64,000 bases of DNA from Phorcus lineatus. Its lineage: Eukaryota > Mollusca > Gastropoda > Trochida > Trochidae. The translations under genes and the position numbers were made by a program. Below are positions 37,401 to 51,875 of this stretch, in pieces. Where the stretch lies: positions 21,093,911 to 21,157,910 of the forward strand of contig OV121085.1 of NCBI GenBank assembly GCA_921293015.1. Direction: 5' to 3'. The notes beneath the pieces were generated by a model that saw nothing but the letters and a program-made list of their open reading frames with translations, had not been told where the DNA came from and made no database searches. The number at the start of each line of letters is the position of its first letter. Within the stretch, counting starts at the first letter, position 1.

Positions 37401-40400
37401 GGGCAACAAGTTAAATAGCAGTAAGGAAAATAGTTCCAAAAAAGGCAAGACGTACAGTAAAGATATACCGCCGCCTGCCACCTTTAGTAACAACAAGGAT
37501 GAAGTAATATCAAGGTAAGTGTCTAAAACTATTTGCTTTCATCAGTCTTCGTCATTCAGAATTTTAGTGCTGAAATATCCGTTAAAATGGTTACTGTTTC
37601 AAAAAGATAAGATCTAAATATGCAAAGAAAAACTGTTGGTTTGTTCTTAATGCTGAAATATACGTTCAAATGCATCATGTTACCAAAGAGAAGATCTTAA
37701 TATGCAAAGAATCCTTAACATGAGAGCAAAAAAACACTTTATATTGTGATTCGCAGCTCCTTGTGCACTTTGTATTTAAAGATAACTTATTCATTGATTC
37801 TTAATTGACACTTGATCAGTTTCTTGATTGATTCTTGATCAATTTCTTGATTGATTCTTGATCAATTTCTTAATTGATTCTTGATTAATGTTTGCACTGA
37901 TTCTGAATCGATTTCTTCAAAAAAAAGATATGTTTCTTCTGTTTGCTTCAGGTTAGAGACAGATGTGAAGAAGTTAAAGGCAGACCTCCAATCTAGTCGA
38001 AACTGTGAACAAGAGCTACGATCTCAGATAAACAACTTTAGTATAGGGGACAAGTCATTGAGGTCCGAACTTTATCAACTTCAACAAGATAATGAAAATT
38101 TACAAAATAAGTAAGTATTCATGTTCTTTTCAATAAAAGCAATTATGTATCAATGAATTACAGGCCCCCCTGAGTAATTGAAGGAAATGCATCAAATTTG
38201 AAGGAAAACAGTGCCTAATAGAAGGGAAAGCTTCCCTAATTGTAGGAAATGCAGCTTAATCGCGAAACAAACACGTCAATACCGGTGAAAAACGGTAATA
38301 ACAGAATTTTTATATCCCTAACGGAAGGAATATCGTCCCACTTTTGAAGGAACATCGGTAGATCAAGGGCCCAGCAACTTATCTGCAGTAGAGAACTGTT
38401 CAACAGGCAGTAAGATTTGGGTGCAATGTTGCACTGAATTTCAGCACAGGACCACCAATGGTTTGCTAGTTCCACCGTTGCTCGCTGATTTCAGAGCAAT
38501 ACATAGCAACAATGGTGTTGCAGGCTTTCTCCCTGCAATCAAACTAGCAGCTGCGATATAAGTGTAATACTTTTGAAAGTGGTGTTAAACACCAAATCAC
38601 CTCACCTCTCTTTGAGTTTTATCATTTACAAGTCACCTTGGTGTACACACATTTTGACAGTTCTTAACCAACTCCTGTATTCCAGGCTGCACAATCTAGT
38701 GACAAGCAAGCAACAGGACAGACAAAACCTGTCTATGTTGGAGAAGAAGGTGCAAGAGGAACGCAAACTGCGTGCATCTCTCGAAGCCCAGCTCGCCACT
38801 GAACGCAAGGCTAGGAAGTCAGATGAGGCAGCTGCAGCAGCTAGAGCAGTCGCCATGGCAACAGCTGCTCGGTCAGTAATCAATTTATATCCTTTGTTGG
38901 CCATTGTTTTCTTGTATTTGTTACCTTTGTCGGCGCAATATGTAATAAGGTGTCTGACAGAAGGTCATTTGTTTATTGATTTGCTTGACGCCTCGATTCC
39001 TTTTGATAATTATGTATGTATTGATCTTAGACATAGTTTGCGTTGTCAATTATAAGTAAGTGGGAATGTAAGAGTTCATGAATAGAGTAACTTATGTTCA
39101 CCTTAGCTTCCATTCTTTAACATTGCACTAAGACCACACTTGGGATGAACTTTCAGGTTAATGACTGACAGAATTTTATTGTCGACTCAGTTTTAAAAAT
39201 AAGTGAGAAGTAACTTGAGATGCCTGTTTAAAGAATATTCCGTTGTGGTTGGATTGATTTTTAGACTGAACTAAAAAGAAATACTTCTAATCCATGACTC
39301 ATATACTCTGAAATGATTTTAAGCTCCTGGTCTTGACTGCTTGATGAAAGAATGTCAGGTACCATATTTCATATAACTGTTTTGGACAAGGACAAATTTA
39401 GTGTTCATTGTTTTTTAGACCATAAAGCTCAGAATGAATTATGTTTCCAACGCATGTTACAGAGTTGAGTGTACGGAGAGCTGCAAGGCAAGAAGAAAAG
39501 ACAGCGATAATGATATCAAGCAGCTGCGCAGAGATCTCAAGATGCGGGAAGATCAGTTTCGACAAATTGAGAGAGAAGTACAAGTAATGTTTATCATGTT
39601 TGTGTTTGTTCAAGTGCTGATCAGTGTTTGCTTGACTTCTTCTTCATATTGTCCTCGTACTTGTACTGGGAAGGGCTTGCACAAAAAGGATTCACTAGAT
39701 AGATGAGTGCTTTTGTACAAACCACACAAGGGTCCTTGATGAAATTTAAGATATATGTTTATTTGTAGCAATTTATGATTTACAGCTCTATATGTTTTGT
39801 TCAGTGTTGTATAAAAAAATGTTAAAATATAAAATACACACTTTTTAGATAATGAAATGTACCACTATAGGTCTGTTCTTTTGTAGATTATGTGATTCGT
39901 AATTCAACAATGTGACATAAGAATTGGAAATTTGTGATTTTGTGTAAAGGTCATTAACCATGCCCTTGTGATTGAAAGGGTTTTTTGTTCAATTAATCAA
40001 TGAAATAAGCTTTAAAATTGTCATGACTGATAGTGTTTATTGTACTCAACTTTCCATTAACTGTATCATTATGAGATAAAATGGAATATAATGAATTTAT
40101 ATGTGATCCAGAGAGTCATTGTCAACTTCTATGATACAGGCCCTTCGTCAGTACAAAGATGCACAGAAAGAGACAGAGGTTTTAATGGCGGCCCTGGGTG
40201 CCATGCAAGACAAGAACGCAGAACTGGAGAACAACCTCAGTGCAGAAACTAGATTTAAACAGGACCTGTTTTCAGCTCTTGCAGAAGAAAGGCGACAAAT
40301 AAAAATTCTACAAAGTAAGAATTTTTTTAGTTTTGCTGCAGTGATTTTGATTGATATATCTTTCAGAATATGAATTTCGTCTCATCATTTTTAGTGAAAG

Positions 40401-40955
40401 ATATTTATGTAATTCTGAAGTCGGTGTAATGTTATCAACCCTTGTTAAATTGCTTATTACGCTCATTTTTTCTGGCTGTGTTGAGAGAGAATGAGAGATT
40501 TAGGACAGGGTTCTTGAAGATAAATAAAAACAGAAAATATACTGTAATAATTATTTATAGCTAATCAGATGTCTCAAGCCTTTTTGGTTGATTTTTTGTT
40601 TGAGTTTGAAAATATCTCTCTTAGACATGTTACCTTTTGAAAACATGGTCGAGAAATCTGATCCTATCACACTTGACACCCAGTTATCCCCACAATTCTA
40701 AAGTATCAACTCTTCAAGTTCCATGTTGTTTCCCTTCCAGACAAGGTAGCAGAGAAAGACAATGAGATTGCAGAGCTGAAATCAAAAATAGCAGAAGTGA
40801 TGGCTCTGATCCCCAGCACAAGCTCTTACCAGACTCTCAACTCTGAGCGCACCTCGTCTCCCCTCTTCTCCTCCAAGTACTGCAAAGACGACGTCGCTGC
40901 CTCGTCCGACCTCAATCCCAACGCCACAGACTACACCCCCAAAAACTCTATTTAA
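28438..40955 (+). CDS. MACO1: Macoilin (MACO1/TMEM57), 12 exons, complete
   Basis: Multi-pass ER membrane protein with a long coiled-coil tail, known from nematode and vertebrate work to affect neuronal excitability. Exons: 28438-28520, 33777-33918, 34309-34435, 34913-35042, 35930-35996, 36234-36330, 37130-37514, 37952-38110, 38686-38871, 39463-39583, 40140-40314 and 40741-40955. All junctions are GT-AG and in phase, giving 628 aa. A basic N-terminus (MKRPRNVDCGKPRRPVKRNK) precedes hydrophobic segments near residues 30-49, 76-95, 98-115, 122-137 and 161-177. FEYLWPFWLLLRSVYDSFKY is the family hallmark. A Ser/Lys-rich linker (exon 7) leads to a coiled coil from about 345 to 580. The end matches the conserved SSKY...LNPNA region. 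Intron 1 is 5.3 kb. Poly(A) signal candidate at 42285. Confidence 0.96.
30850..30900 (+). repeat. Possible tRNA-derived repeat head
   Basis: TCCTGGTTTAGTGGTAGAGCA fits a tRNA 5' half with an A box. No B box or 3' half follows, so it is at most a truncated SINE head. Confidence 0.3.
33070..33400 (+). repeat. Dispersed repeat beginning with a C5/G-tract
   Basis: TATACCCCCTATATGACGTA followed by a run of about 14 G, then GTCCGTCCCTGCGTCTATGA and an AACTCAAAA motif that occurs twice. This head resembles a repeat family frequent in molluscan genomes (ATACCCCC... with TGTCCGTCC). No coding capacity is seen. Confidence 0.45.
35289..35613. mobile_element. MITE with long (about 97-bp) inverted repeats in macoilin intron 4
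   Basis: The first arm begins CAGTCTGATTAAAATCTA and the last arm ends TAGATTTTAATCAGACTG. The match extends inward through TTTAAATATTAACTCTAGC to TATTCTATCAGGGGCTA, so about 97 bp on each side pair with few mismatches. The centre of about 130 bp is unique. No coding frame is believable; the 60-codon frame here is a by-product. No clear target-site duplication was seen. A related end occurs at about 60268. Confidence 0.85.
37800..37905. repeat. 24-bp minisatellite in macoilin intron 7
   Basis: The unit TGATCAATTTCTTGATTGAT plus TCT is repeated about four times with decay. It lies 50-150 bases before the acceptor of the exon at 37952. Confidence 0.75.
38385..38610 (+). repeat. SINE-like dispersed repeat, copy 1 (macoilin intron 8)
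   Basis: It begins GCAGTAGAGAACTGTTC and ends with GATATAAGTGTAATACTTTT, then AAGTGGTGTTAAACACC and a CTCACCTC tail. It is about 70-80% alike to the copy at 47057-47281. The tail type is well known from molluscan SINE-like repeats. It ends about 75 bases before a macoilin exon. Confidence 0.75.
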
Positions 40956-43164
40956 AACCTCCCCCTCCCCCTGCAGTAACATGACATTGTTCCCGAGAAA
41001 CATCATCCGACTGAACATGTCCCACGGACATAATGTTTTAGTCCAATCTTATAGACTTGTCCATTGGTGCTACGATTGGTTTTCAGTTCGGTTAGCATTA
41101 CCTCCACCTGACCTGCCAAGGGAGCGCCATCTACTGTGAAACACAGTTACAAGCCAGCAGTGTTCATATATCTCGTAGAAACAATTATATAGCAGCTGTA
41201 CCACTGGTCTCATGATTCACTGAAGAACGGAAGATGACGATGGATGTTTGTAGATGAAATATCTGATTTGAAACTTGGAAGACTTTCAATGCCGAGAATG
41301 ACAAGTATATTATTGAGGTTATACAAATTAGGGTTAAAGAGGTTTTACTTAATTAAAACTTTCAATTTTTAATGTTCATATTTTGAATGTTCATAATGAA
41401 TTTATGGCAAGTGTTATTAATTCTTTACATTTGCGATATTAATGAATTTTGAAACTTGAACCAAAAGCATCTTTTTTTGTTAGGATATCAAACATATTCA
41501 AAGTAGCATGGTTGTAAGGCGGTTTGACATAAGTATTCCTGATGCCAAATAGTTGATTCAACAATTAAAATATGTTTAATAAGATTCTATTTCAATTAAA
41601 GATGTTTCAATTTCAAGCATGGCCATAGAAAAGATTTCTGCTTAAGCAGTCTGATCTCTGAGTTTTTAGGTGACATGCCATGTGGCAAAAGTCTTTTCAA
41701 GGTTAGATAGTCATTTGTAATAAGAGTTTTAAACTTCTAAATGAACAATAAACAATGTCAGTTCGGATATTTCATCTATAAACAATTATCAAGTTGTCCC
41801 TGTTACAGACAATAAACACTATATGTAAGTGCTAATGAAACAATGAAAAGTATTTTAGATAATTGTTAACACAAATCATGAATCTAAACTTTTGTACATG
41901 TAGAAAAACTTATAGATTTTCTAAAAAAATAACATTTTTATTTTTAAAAATATGTATGTCATTTTGACACTTTAAGGCCTCTGTAGATGAAATTGTAAAA
42001 ATAATGATGGAAATAATTTGGAAGTACATTTTGCTTAAATGGATTTATAAATTAAGGAAAATTATGATAAACTGGACCATTGTCAATTAACCACCTGCCA
42101 AATGATGCTTTACGGCAACTGTTATAGTTTGTGGCATTCTTAGATACATACGTGTATGAATTTGGTGTATTATTTGTTGTATTAGACATGCATTCAGTTA
42201 CACTCTGTTGACAGCCAATAACAAAGTTCATGTATTTATTTATTGTAACGTGACTTTGCATTTCAGTTCATTGGTATTTCCTGGAATAAAGCAAAAATTT
42301 TGTTTTTAATTAAATGGGACATAGGAGGTTTAGTCAATCAAACATGAAAAGTTGTAGGGTGACTGTTCTGACAAATAGACTTCCATTAAATTCTAAATTG
42401 ATTTGTAATATCAACTTAGTTGGCTACACAATTCAGTGAAGGGAAATTTCATTTGTTGTAATGAATTTGGGGGAAAAGTCCTTAAAAGTTTTGGTTTTTA
42501 ACTTCATTCACAATTATAAGATGAGGCATTTAGTTTCCCTAATGGACAAGCACGTAAGGATAACTTTTCATTTAGCTTTCACAAGCCAAAGGACGGTTTT
42601 GGAATAATTTATGAGTTTATTATTTCGAAGTATCATAATTTTAAGACAATCAATTTGCACTCTAAGATGATTTAGGTTTCTGATAAAAAATTTAAGATGA
42701 TAATATTTATTTTCAATTCTTTGGTTATTACTTAGGCAGAGGTACAGTTTATGAATTTAAAAAGTTTTCAACAAAGAGTCAAATTGTCACATGTTCAGTA
42801 AGTTCAAACTTCTCATGCTTTTAATTCTTAATAATAGAAAGTAGTTTGCATCTTGCAAACCTTTCTCTTTACTTTTAGCTGCTTGATCTCTGAACGACTG
42901 CTGATGTGGCAGTTTGGCTCTTGTTGGTAGAAGCTACCAGGGTTTGTCGTGATTTGTGTTTGCATGGCAGATTGATATTGACGGATTACATCAGTGGTGC
43001 AGACGCCTGTTTTTGTCCTGATTGGGCTTAGCAAATTCAATTCAAGACATTTTTTTTAAAACGCCCATTTCCAACGTTAATGTTTCTAACACCCATTGAT
43101 TTTGTCTTGGTTTTAAACAGAATATCTGTCTTTTCTTTTGGTATAACGACCTGTTTTCATTGAA
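40956..43164 (+). other. Macoilin 3' UTR and intergenic tail
   Basis: A non-coding AT-rich stretch after the macoilin stop codon. AATAAA at 42285-42290 followed by a T-rich stretch is the best poly(A) signal. Minus-strand frames at 42052-42261 and 42828-43040 have no ATG-led recognisable content. Confidence 0.5.
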
Positions 43165-43485
43165 TTACTTTATTTTCTTAAATTTGTGCAAGTAAAGATC
43201 AACAAATATATATTTTTGCAAGACAAGCTTACTTATTTGGAGAACATTGTGACAAGATATGCCACATGGTTTTATACATATCATTCCAAATAGAAATGCT
43301 TTTAAATGTGCGCAGAGCACGATCAGGACTGAGACACCAAATAGTGTTAATATGGAGAGGTCTACCATAGTAGTTTTATCTGTTTTGTGATACTCGTTAT
43401 AAGCTTCTACTATTGTTTCGTGTGTTGCTGCCGTTCCCTGTTTTTCCTTTAAATGGTCCTGATATCTTAAAAGTGGGCGTGGCAC
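43165..43485 (-). CDS. Candidate small membrane protein, 106 aa, unrecognised
   Basis: An ATG-led minus-strand frame. The first 40 residues (start MPRPLLRYQDHLKEKQ) are hydrophilic and mixed. MVDLSILTLFGVSVLIVLCA, followed by LKAFLFGM, is a good single transmembrane helix near residues 40-68. The remainder is AT-biased, and a donor-like site (ATAAGTAAG) lies near residue 86, so the frame may be spliced earlier than its stop. I do not recognise it. It lies between the macoilin 3' UTR and LANCL3. It could be a real small protein gene or a chance frame; nothing outside the frame confirms it. Confidence 0.3.
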   Translation of the reverse strand: MPRPLLRYQDHLKEKQGTAATHETIVEAYNEYHKTDKTTMVDLSILTLFGVSVLIVLCAHLKAFLFGMICIKPCGISCHNVLQISKLVLQKYIFVDLYLHKFKKIK

Positions 43486-45309
43486 CGCGAGGGCACAATA
43501 GCTGCCTCTTATGTACGTACGCCCCTAGCCCAAACAGTCAATTAAAGGGCTTTGTGCTCAGGTGCAAAAAGTGAAAATGAGTTTGTTTTTGTGGTTTAGA
43601 AATACACAGTACAATCAGGGGTTATTTGGAGATAACAAAGTTCAAGGGATTAATACAGTTAGTACATTTAAGCTGTTAACGATAATTCAAAATGTTAAAC
43701 GTTTTTTGGAAACTTAATGCTAAGGAGGGTTTTTGATTATGGAAAGTAAGAACATCGTTGGAATTTTGTTTCCACATGTATATTGTAACTAACCCCTATA
43801 GTATAAATGAAACATCTGTTATAACCCAGGGAGGTAATAAGGCTGAGCCTACCTTGGATCCAGTGTACTAATGGAGATTGATCAGAAGGTTGACATGGAT
43901 CATCATGGAGCTTAATGAACAAGCATATATTTTTCAGTTAATAGAATCATGTAAATGATGACACAATGTATCAATCCATTTATTGTTTGCACATTAAAAA
44001 TCTGACAAAAAAATAACTTACAGCTTAAGGGAATGTACAGTTTACAAGTTTTGCATTTAGTAAAAAACATCATAGTTGGTTAATATGTTTACTTTTAAAT
44101 GAACAAGTTGTTACAACAGTTTACAAAATATGGGATTGAACTTGACTCATTCCTCATAGAGGTAACTTAGCTAAAAGACACATCATATTTCAATATAGAG
44201 CGTTTGGTAATTAAAACTGCATTGAAGTCTCATACAAAATCTGCAGACTGGAGTGACCGAGTGAATATAAAAGATTACTGGGGGTTGGCTAACATAATTC
44301 TTTTGTGAAAGGTGAAGGGGTTAATAATGAATTTTCACTATTTTGAAAAATTGCATGATCTTTATTATTATTAATCTTTTCAGGACCTTCAATGGAAACC
44401 TATACTTCGATCAAAAGTTCTGTTACAAAATCAATATATATCAGATCTAAATTGCTGTATATGTTTACATTTCCTAATAATTATCCCAAAACTAAAGTTA
44501 AAAATTTTCGTTGGACTAAAATTAGTTAAGAAAATAGGCATTTCAAAATCGCAAAAAAAAAGAAGAATAATTGCTTGAAAGCAGAAAATAAGCTTTCTAG
44601 TGGCGTTTTTGATCCATAAAGAATGAATGTATTATATATTACGATCCTTCCCAACCCACAGAGGTTATTAAACTGATTTGCTTACACCTATGCAATGTCA
44701 ACACATTTCCTACAAGGCTGCTGCAGGTTGAAAATGTTAGACAATGGTAGTATAATGGTTGATTAATTTACTTTTTGTTGCCACTGGGATTTTCTGAGAA
44801 TAACTTAAACCCAAGTATGACAGGTTACATGAGGGAATGAGTAACCTCTACAGGTAGAGAAAGTTATCAACTAAGATGGCTGCCTATCCAACTTTCAAGT
44901 TAAATTTTAGTTTATGTGAAATATTATTCATCATCTGCAGTAGTGTCTCAAGAATACACATGTTGGATTCCTCACTGAAGAACCAAACACAAGAAAGTTC
45001 CAAAAGTCTGGTAATCAGATTTCAAATAAGCACAGGTTCATCACTGCAAACTAATTCTATAGCTACATTCTATATCCAAGTCATAAATAGATTGCTGAGG
45101 ATCTGTTTTGAAATGTAAGTTCTTAATTAGGACAAAACAATTATTTTATAGGAGTTTTGGATTACTTGGATATCGCCAAATGATTTTCAATTTCCAAAAT
45201 ATCCTAACATTTTAACAACAAGGTCTTTGTTTTGTCTGGATGAAGCACAAATATGCAAGGAAGCACAAATATTTCATGTAAGAAATCTCTGATTGATAAG
45301 AAGCACTCC
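43486..45309. other. LANCL3 3' flank, no supported gene
   Basis: It contains the presumed LANCL3 3' UTR on the minus strand. TTTATT at 44361 gives AATAAA on that strand and is a possible poly(A) signal. The plus-strand frame at 44876-45118 has no recognisable content. Confidence 0.4.
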
Positions 45310-49090
<3,781 letters not shown>

Positions 49091-49733
49091 AATGCCTATG
49101 ATTCTTCTGCAAATATTACATACCGGTAGACATTTCTCGAGGATGACAGGTTCTTGGTTGATACCAAAATGTGGATTGACGATTGAACTGAAAAATTAAT
49201 AACTAAAGGTTAATTTCTTGATTTTTCAATTCTATAACTTTGATGATTAATAAGTGTCCACTTGATAAAGCGATAAAACTGTTTAATCATTTGGTAGTTT
49301 TGGAAGCGGAAAAAAACACCCGGAAACAATGTTCTTTGTAATTTTTAATGATAATATGTTTTTCATAAAACAAAATTTGACTGATAAGATAAGATAAGAT
49401 AAGATAATACTTTATTATCCCGGAGGAAATTTGTTTTACATCAAAACGGCCTCGTACATAGATGGCTCACATTGTCCAACTATAAACAAAACATCATGTA
49501 AAGAATATGACACATCAATAACAGCAACATATAGCTTACAGTAGGATATAGATATTCATAGAATAACAGGCTGAATAGTATTAATACTTAGTACTAGAAA
49601 TTTCTAAACATTTATTTGGTAATAATATTTCATTTTAATATGTATTTTTACTGGGCAGAAATCCCTGATCGTATTTAGATAAATCATACATTTATATGTC
49701 CCAACCGGAAGCTGCATGTAGAAGCAGACAGCA
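49091..49733. promoter_or_regulatory. Divergent LANCL3 / TMEM35A intergenic region
   Basis: 643 bases separate the two start codons, so both promoters must lie here unless further 5' exons exist. No clear TATA or CpG feature was seen. A LINE-like tail occupies the middle. Confidence 0.4.
49383..49440 (-). mobile_element. LINE 3' tail with (TTATC)n end
   Basis: Read on the minus strand, AAATTTCCTCCGGGATAATA AAGTATTATC is followed by about four TTATC units. GGGATAATAAAG with a short tandem tail resembles the 3' end of L2/CR1-type LINEs. Only the end is seen; the upstream extent is unknown. Confidence 0.4.
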
Positions 49734-51875
49734 ATGGCTTCGATTGTGTTACGAGTGATGTCCCTCACTTTGGGATTGTTCTTTGTCTTTGTGGGAACTA
49801 TCAAACTTACTCCTTCCGTCAATGGAGAGATTTACAAAGAAATGGTAATCCGTTTTTATGCAATGATTTTGTTAAAACTGCACTTTTCTTACGAAAAGGT
49901 CATATACCTTTAAAGATCATTTTCATTAATAATCCCGAGACAAAAGCCAAGGCATTTATTCTTCGCGAAACATTTATCATCAATGTAGACCAGTTTTATT
50001 ACGAATAGATTTCTAGTTATGGAGCTTAAAGATTAAACAATATTATTTTTTAAACTGAATAAAGCTACGGAATGGAACATGTAGCGACATGAAGATTGAA
50101 CAGTGGAGTTCACGGGGAGTTACACTCTATTTTGAACCATTAAATATCTCGTTCATGATTTGCCAGACTCGCCAGTTTCAATTTTTGTTTTCAAGCTGTA
50201 TGTGACAGATAAGGATGGGGAAGGGCGGTTGGTTTAGGGTTTGTAAAATATACAAAAGGAATTTCTAACTATCTCGTAAATGTAAAATACATCAGGTTTT
50301 TATTATCATATCAAGTATCTGAACTAGCTCATAACAACAACACTGCAGACGTCATGAAAAATAACTAAATATATCGTGTTATGACTTCTCGAGATGTTAT
50401 TACATCAAGTATATTAACTGTTAAATATCAAAATTCTTCTAATAGATCAGTTTTAGATACCGAAATAATTTTTCACCAAGATGAGATTAGTGTCACCTTG
50501 ATCAATGACCAACATTCTCACCCAACAGAGGTATCTCTGTCATAAATTCAAATTCAAGCGTTTCTTGATCTAGAATAATAGAAGCCTCATTGAATGCAAA
50601 CAAAAGTTAGCCTATTCAAAAGTAATTCTAAGAGCCTCAGTAATTTCCATATGCTTTAGAAAAAGTAAAATTTATTCGAAGATACACTTTGTACTTTGAG
50701 TCTTCTGTACAGAACAGTCATCTTTTTTAGAGACTGCATCATTGCAATAGCCTCGGTGACAAGTATGCTATCCATGCATTCATTATTTTCATTGACTGAA
50801 ATTTTCCAGATAGTTTGTGTTAAATATTTTGTTGTTAAAGTAACCTGCCAGAAACCCGACATGAGCTCGTATTAGGACAGAGGTTACTATGTTTAGAATA
50901 GAAATTTATGACAGGGCTACCTCTTTGGGGAGAGATTTAGTGACCATTTCTCTGAAACTTTCTGATTTTTGCCTCTTGCAGATTTTTGACTCACAAGCCA
51001 AATATCTATTTGAAAAGTTATTGTAATAAGATGATGATGATGAATGTTTGTTTGAATATTTGCATGGTTTGTGCTCTTGTTGTAAGATTTTAAAGAGTTT
51101 GGTTAAAACAGTATTGGGTATAAACTTAAAATGATGTATTTTGTATTTCAGAGGAAGACATACATTAGGAACTCCAAAGTCTTTCCGTTAGTGAAACAGA
51201 CAGGATGGAAACCAAATCCGCACACCTATCGAAAAGCTGTAGGAACAGCGGAGGTTGTGTGTGGTGTCCTCTTGGCTTTTGTTCCTGGTGGGTATCATCA
51301 TATCAATCACTCTTCTATCGTCATTTTGCATTACCGGGTTAAGTTTATTTAGTCTTTTATACTGTAAAACTAGGCTTCAAGGCTCAGAATATTTGAATAA
51401 AATTTGATACATCATACTGATTCAACAGAAAATTATGGAGATCAATTTGTATATTATATACAATCATTATTACTAAAAATGTAAAACAATTACAAGATAA
51501 TAGTTATTCATGATATAAATGATAAAGCTCTTCTATAGAAACCTGTAAGCACAACATTTCTCATTATTGCAAATATATTTTTTGAAGTCCTATTACTATA
51601 AAACAATTTGGCAGGATGTTGATATACTTTTTGCAGGAGCCTTGAAGGAAGCTAGTAATGTTGTCCTGCTGACTATCACCATCAACGACATCTACGCACA
51701 TTTTGCACTAGATGAAGGCTTAGAGAAGATGAGTCCAGCTATCGTATTTGCGCTACTACTTACCTGTCGACTAATCATCTTCCTGCAATCTCTCACTGCT
51801 GAACCCAAGCCTGTCTTCTCGAAAAAAACGCAACAGGAGGCGGTTATACCGCCAGAGGAGAAGAAGGATCAATAA
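49734..51875 (+). CDS. TMEM35A: TMEM35A/NACHO-like membrane protein, 3 exons, complete
   Basis: Orthologue of TMEM35A (NACHO), an ER-resident chaperone that in mammals helps assemble neuronal nicotinic acetylcholine receptors. Exons: 49734-49844, 51152-51287 and 51637-51875, all GT-AG and in phase (0, 1), giving 161 aa, near the mammalian length. The start MASIVLRVMSLTLGLFFVFV is followed by GTIKLTP, a hallmark. YRKAVGTAEVVCGVLL and then IVFALLLTCRLIIF match later conserved segments. About four hydrophobic segments lie near residues 5-24, 66-82, 88-107 and 116-135. The tail is polar and Lys-rich. By family it acts in the ER membrane. The paralogue TMEM35B is a weaker alternative. No defect is visible. 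Confidence 0.93.
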
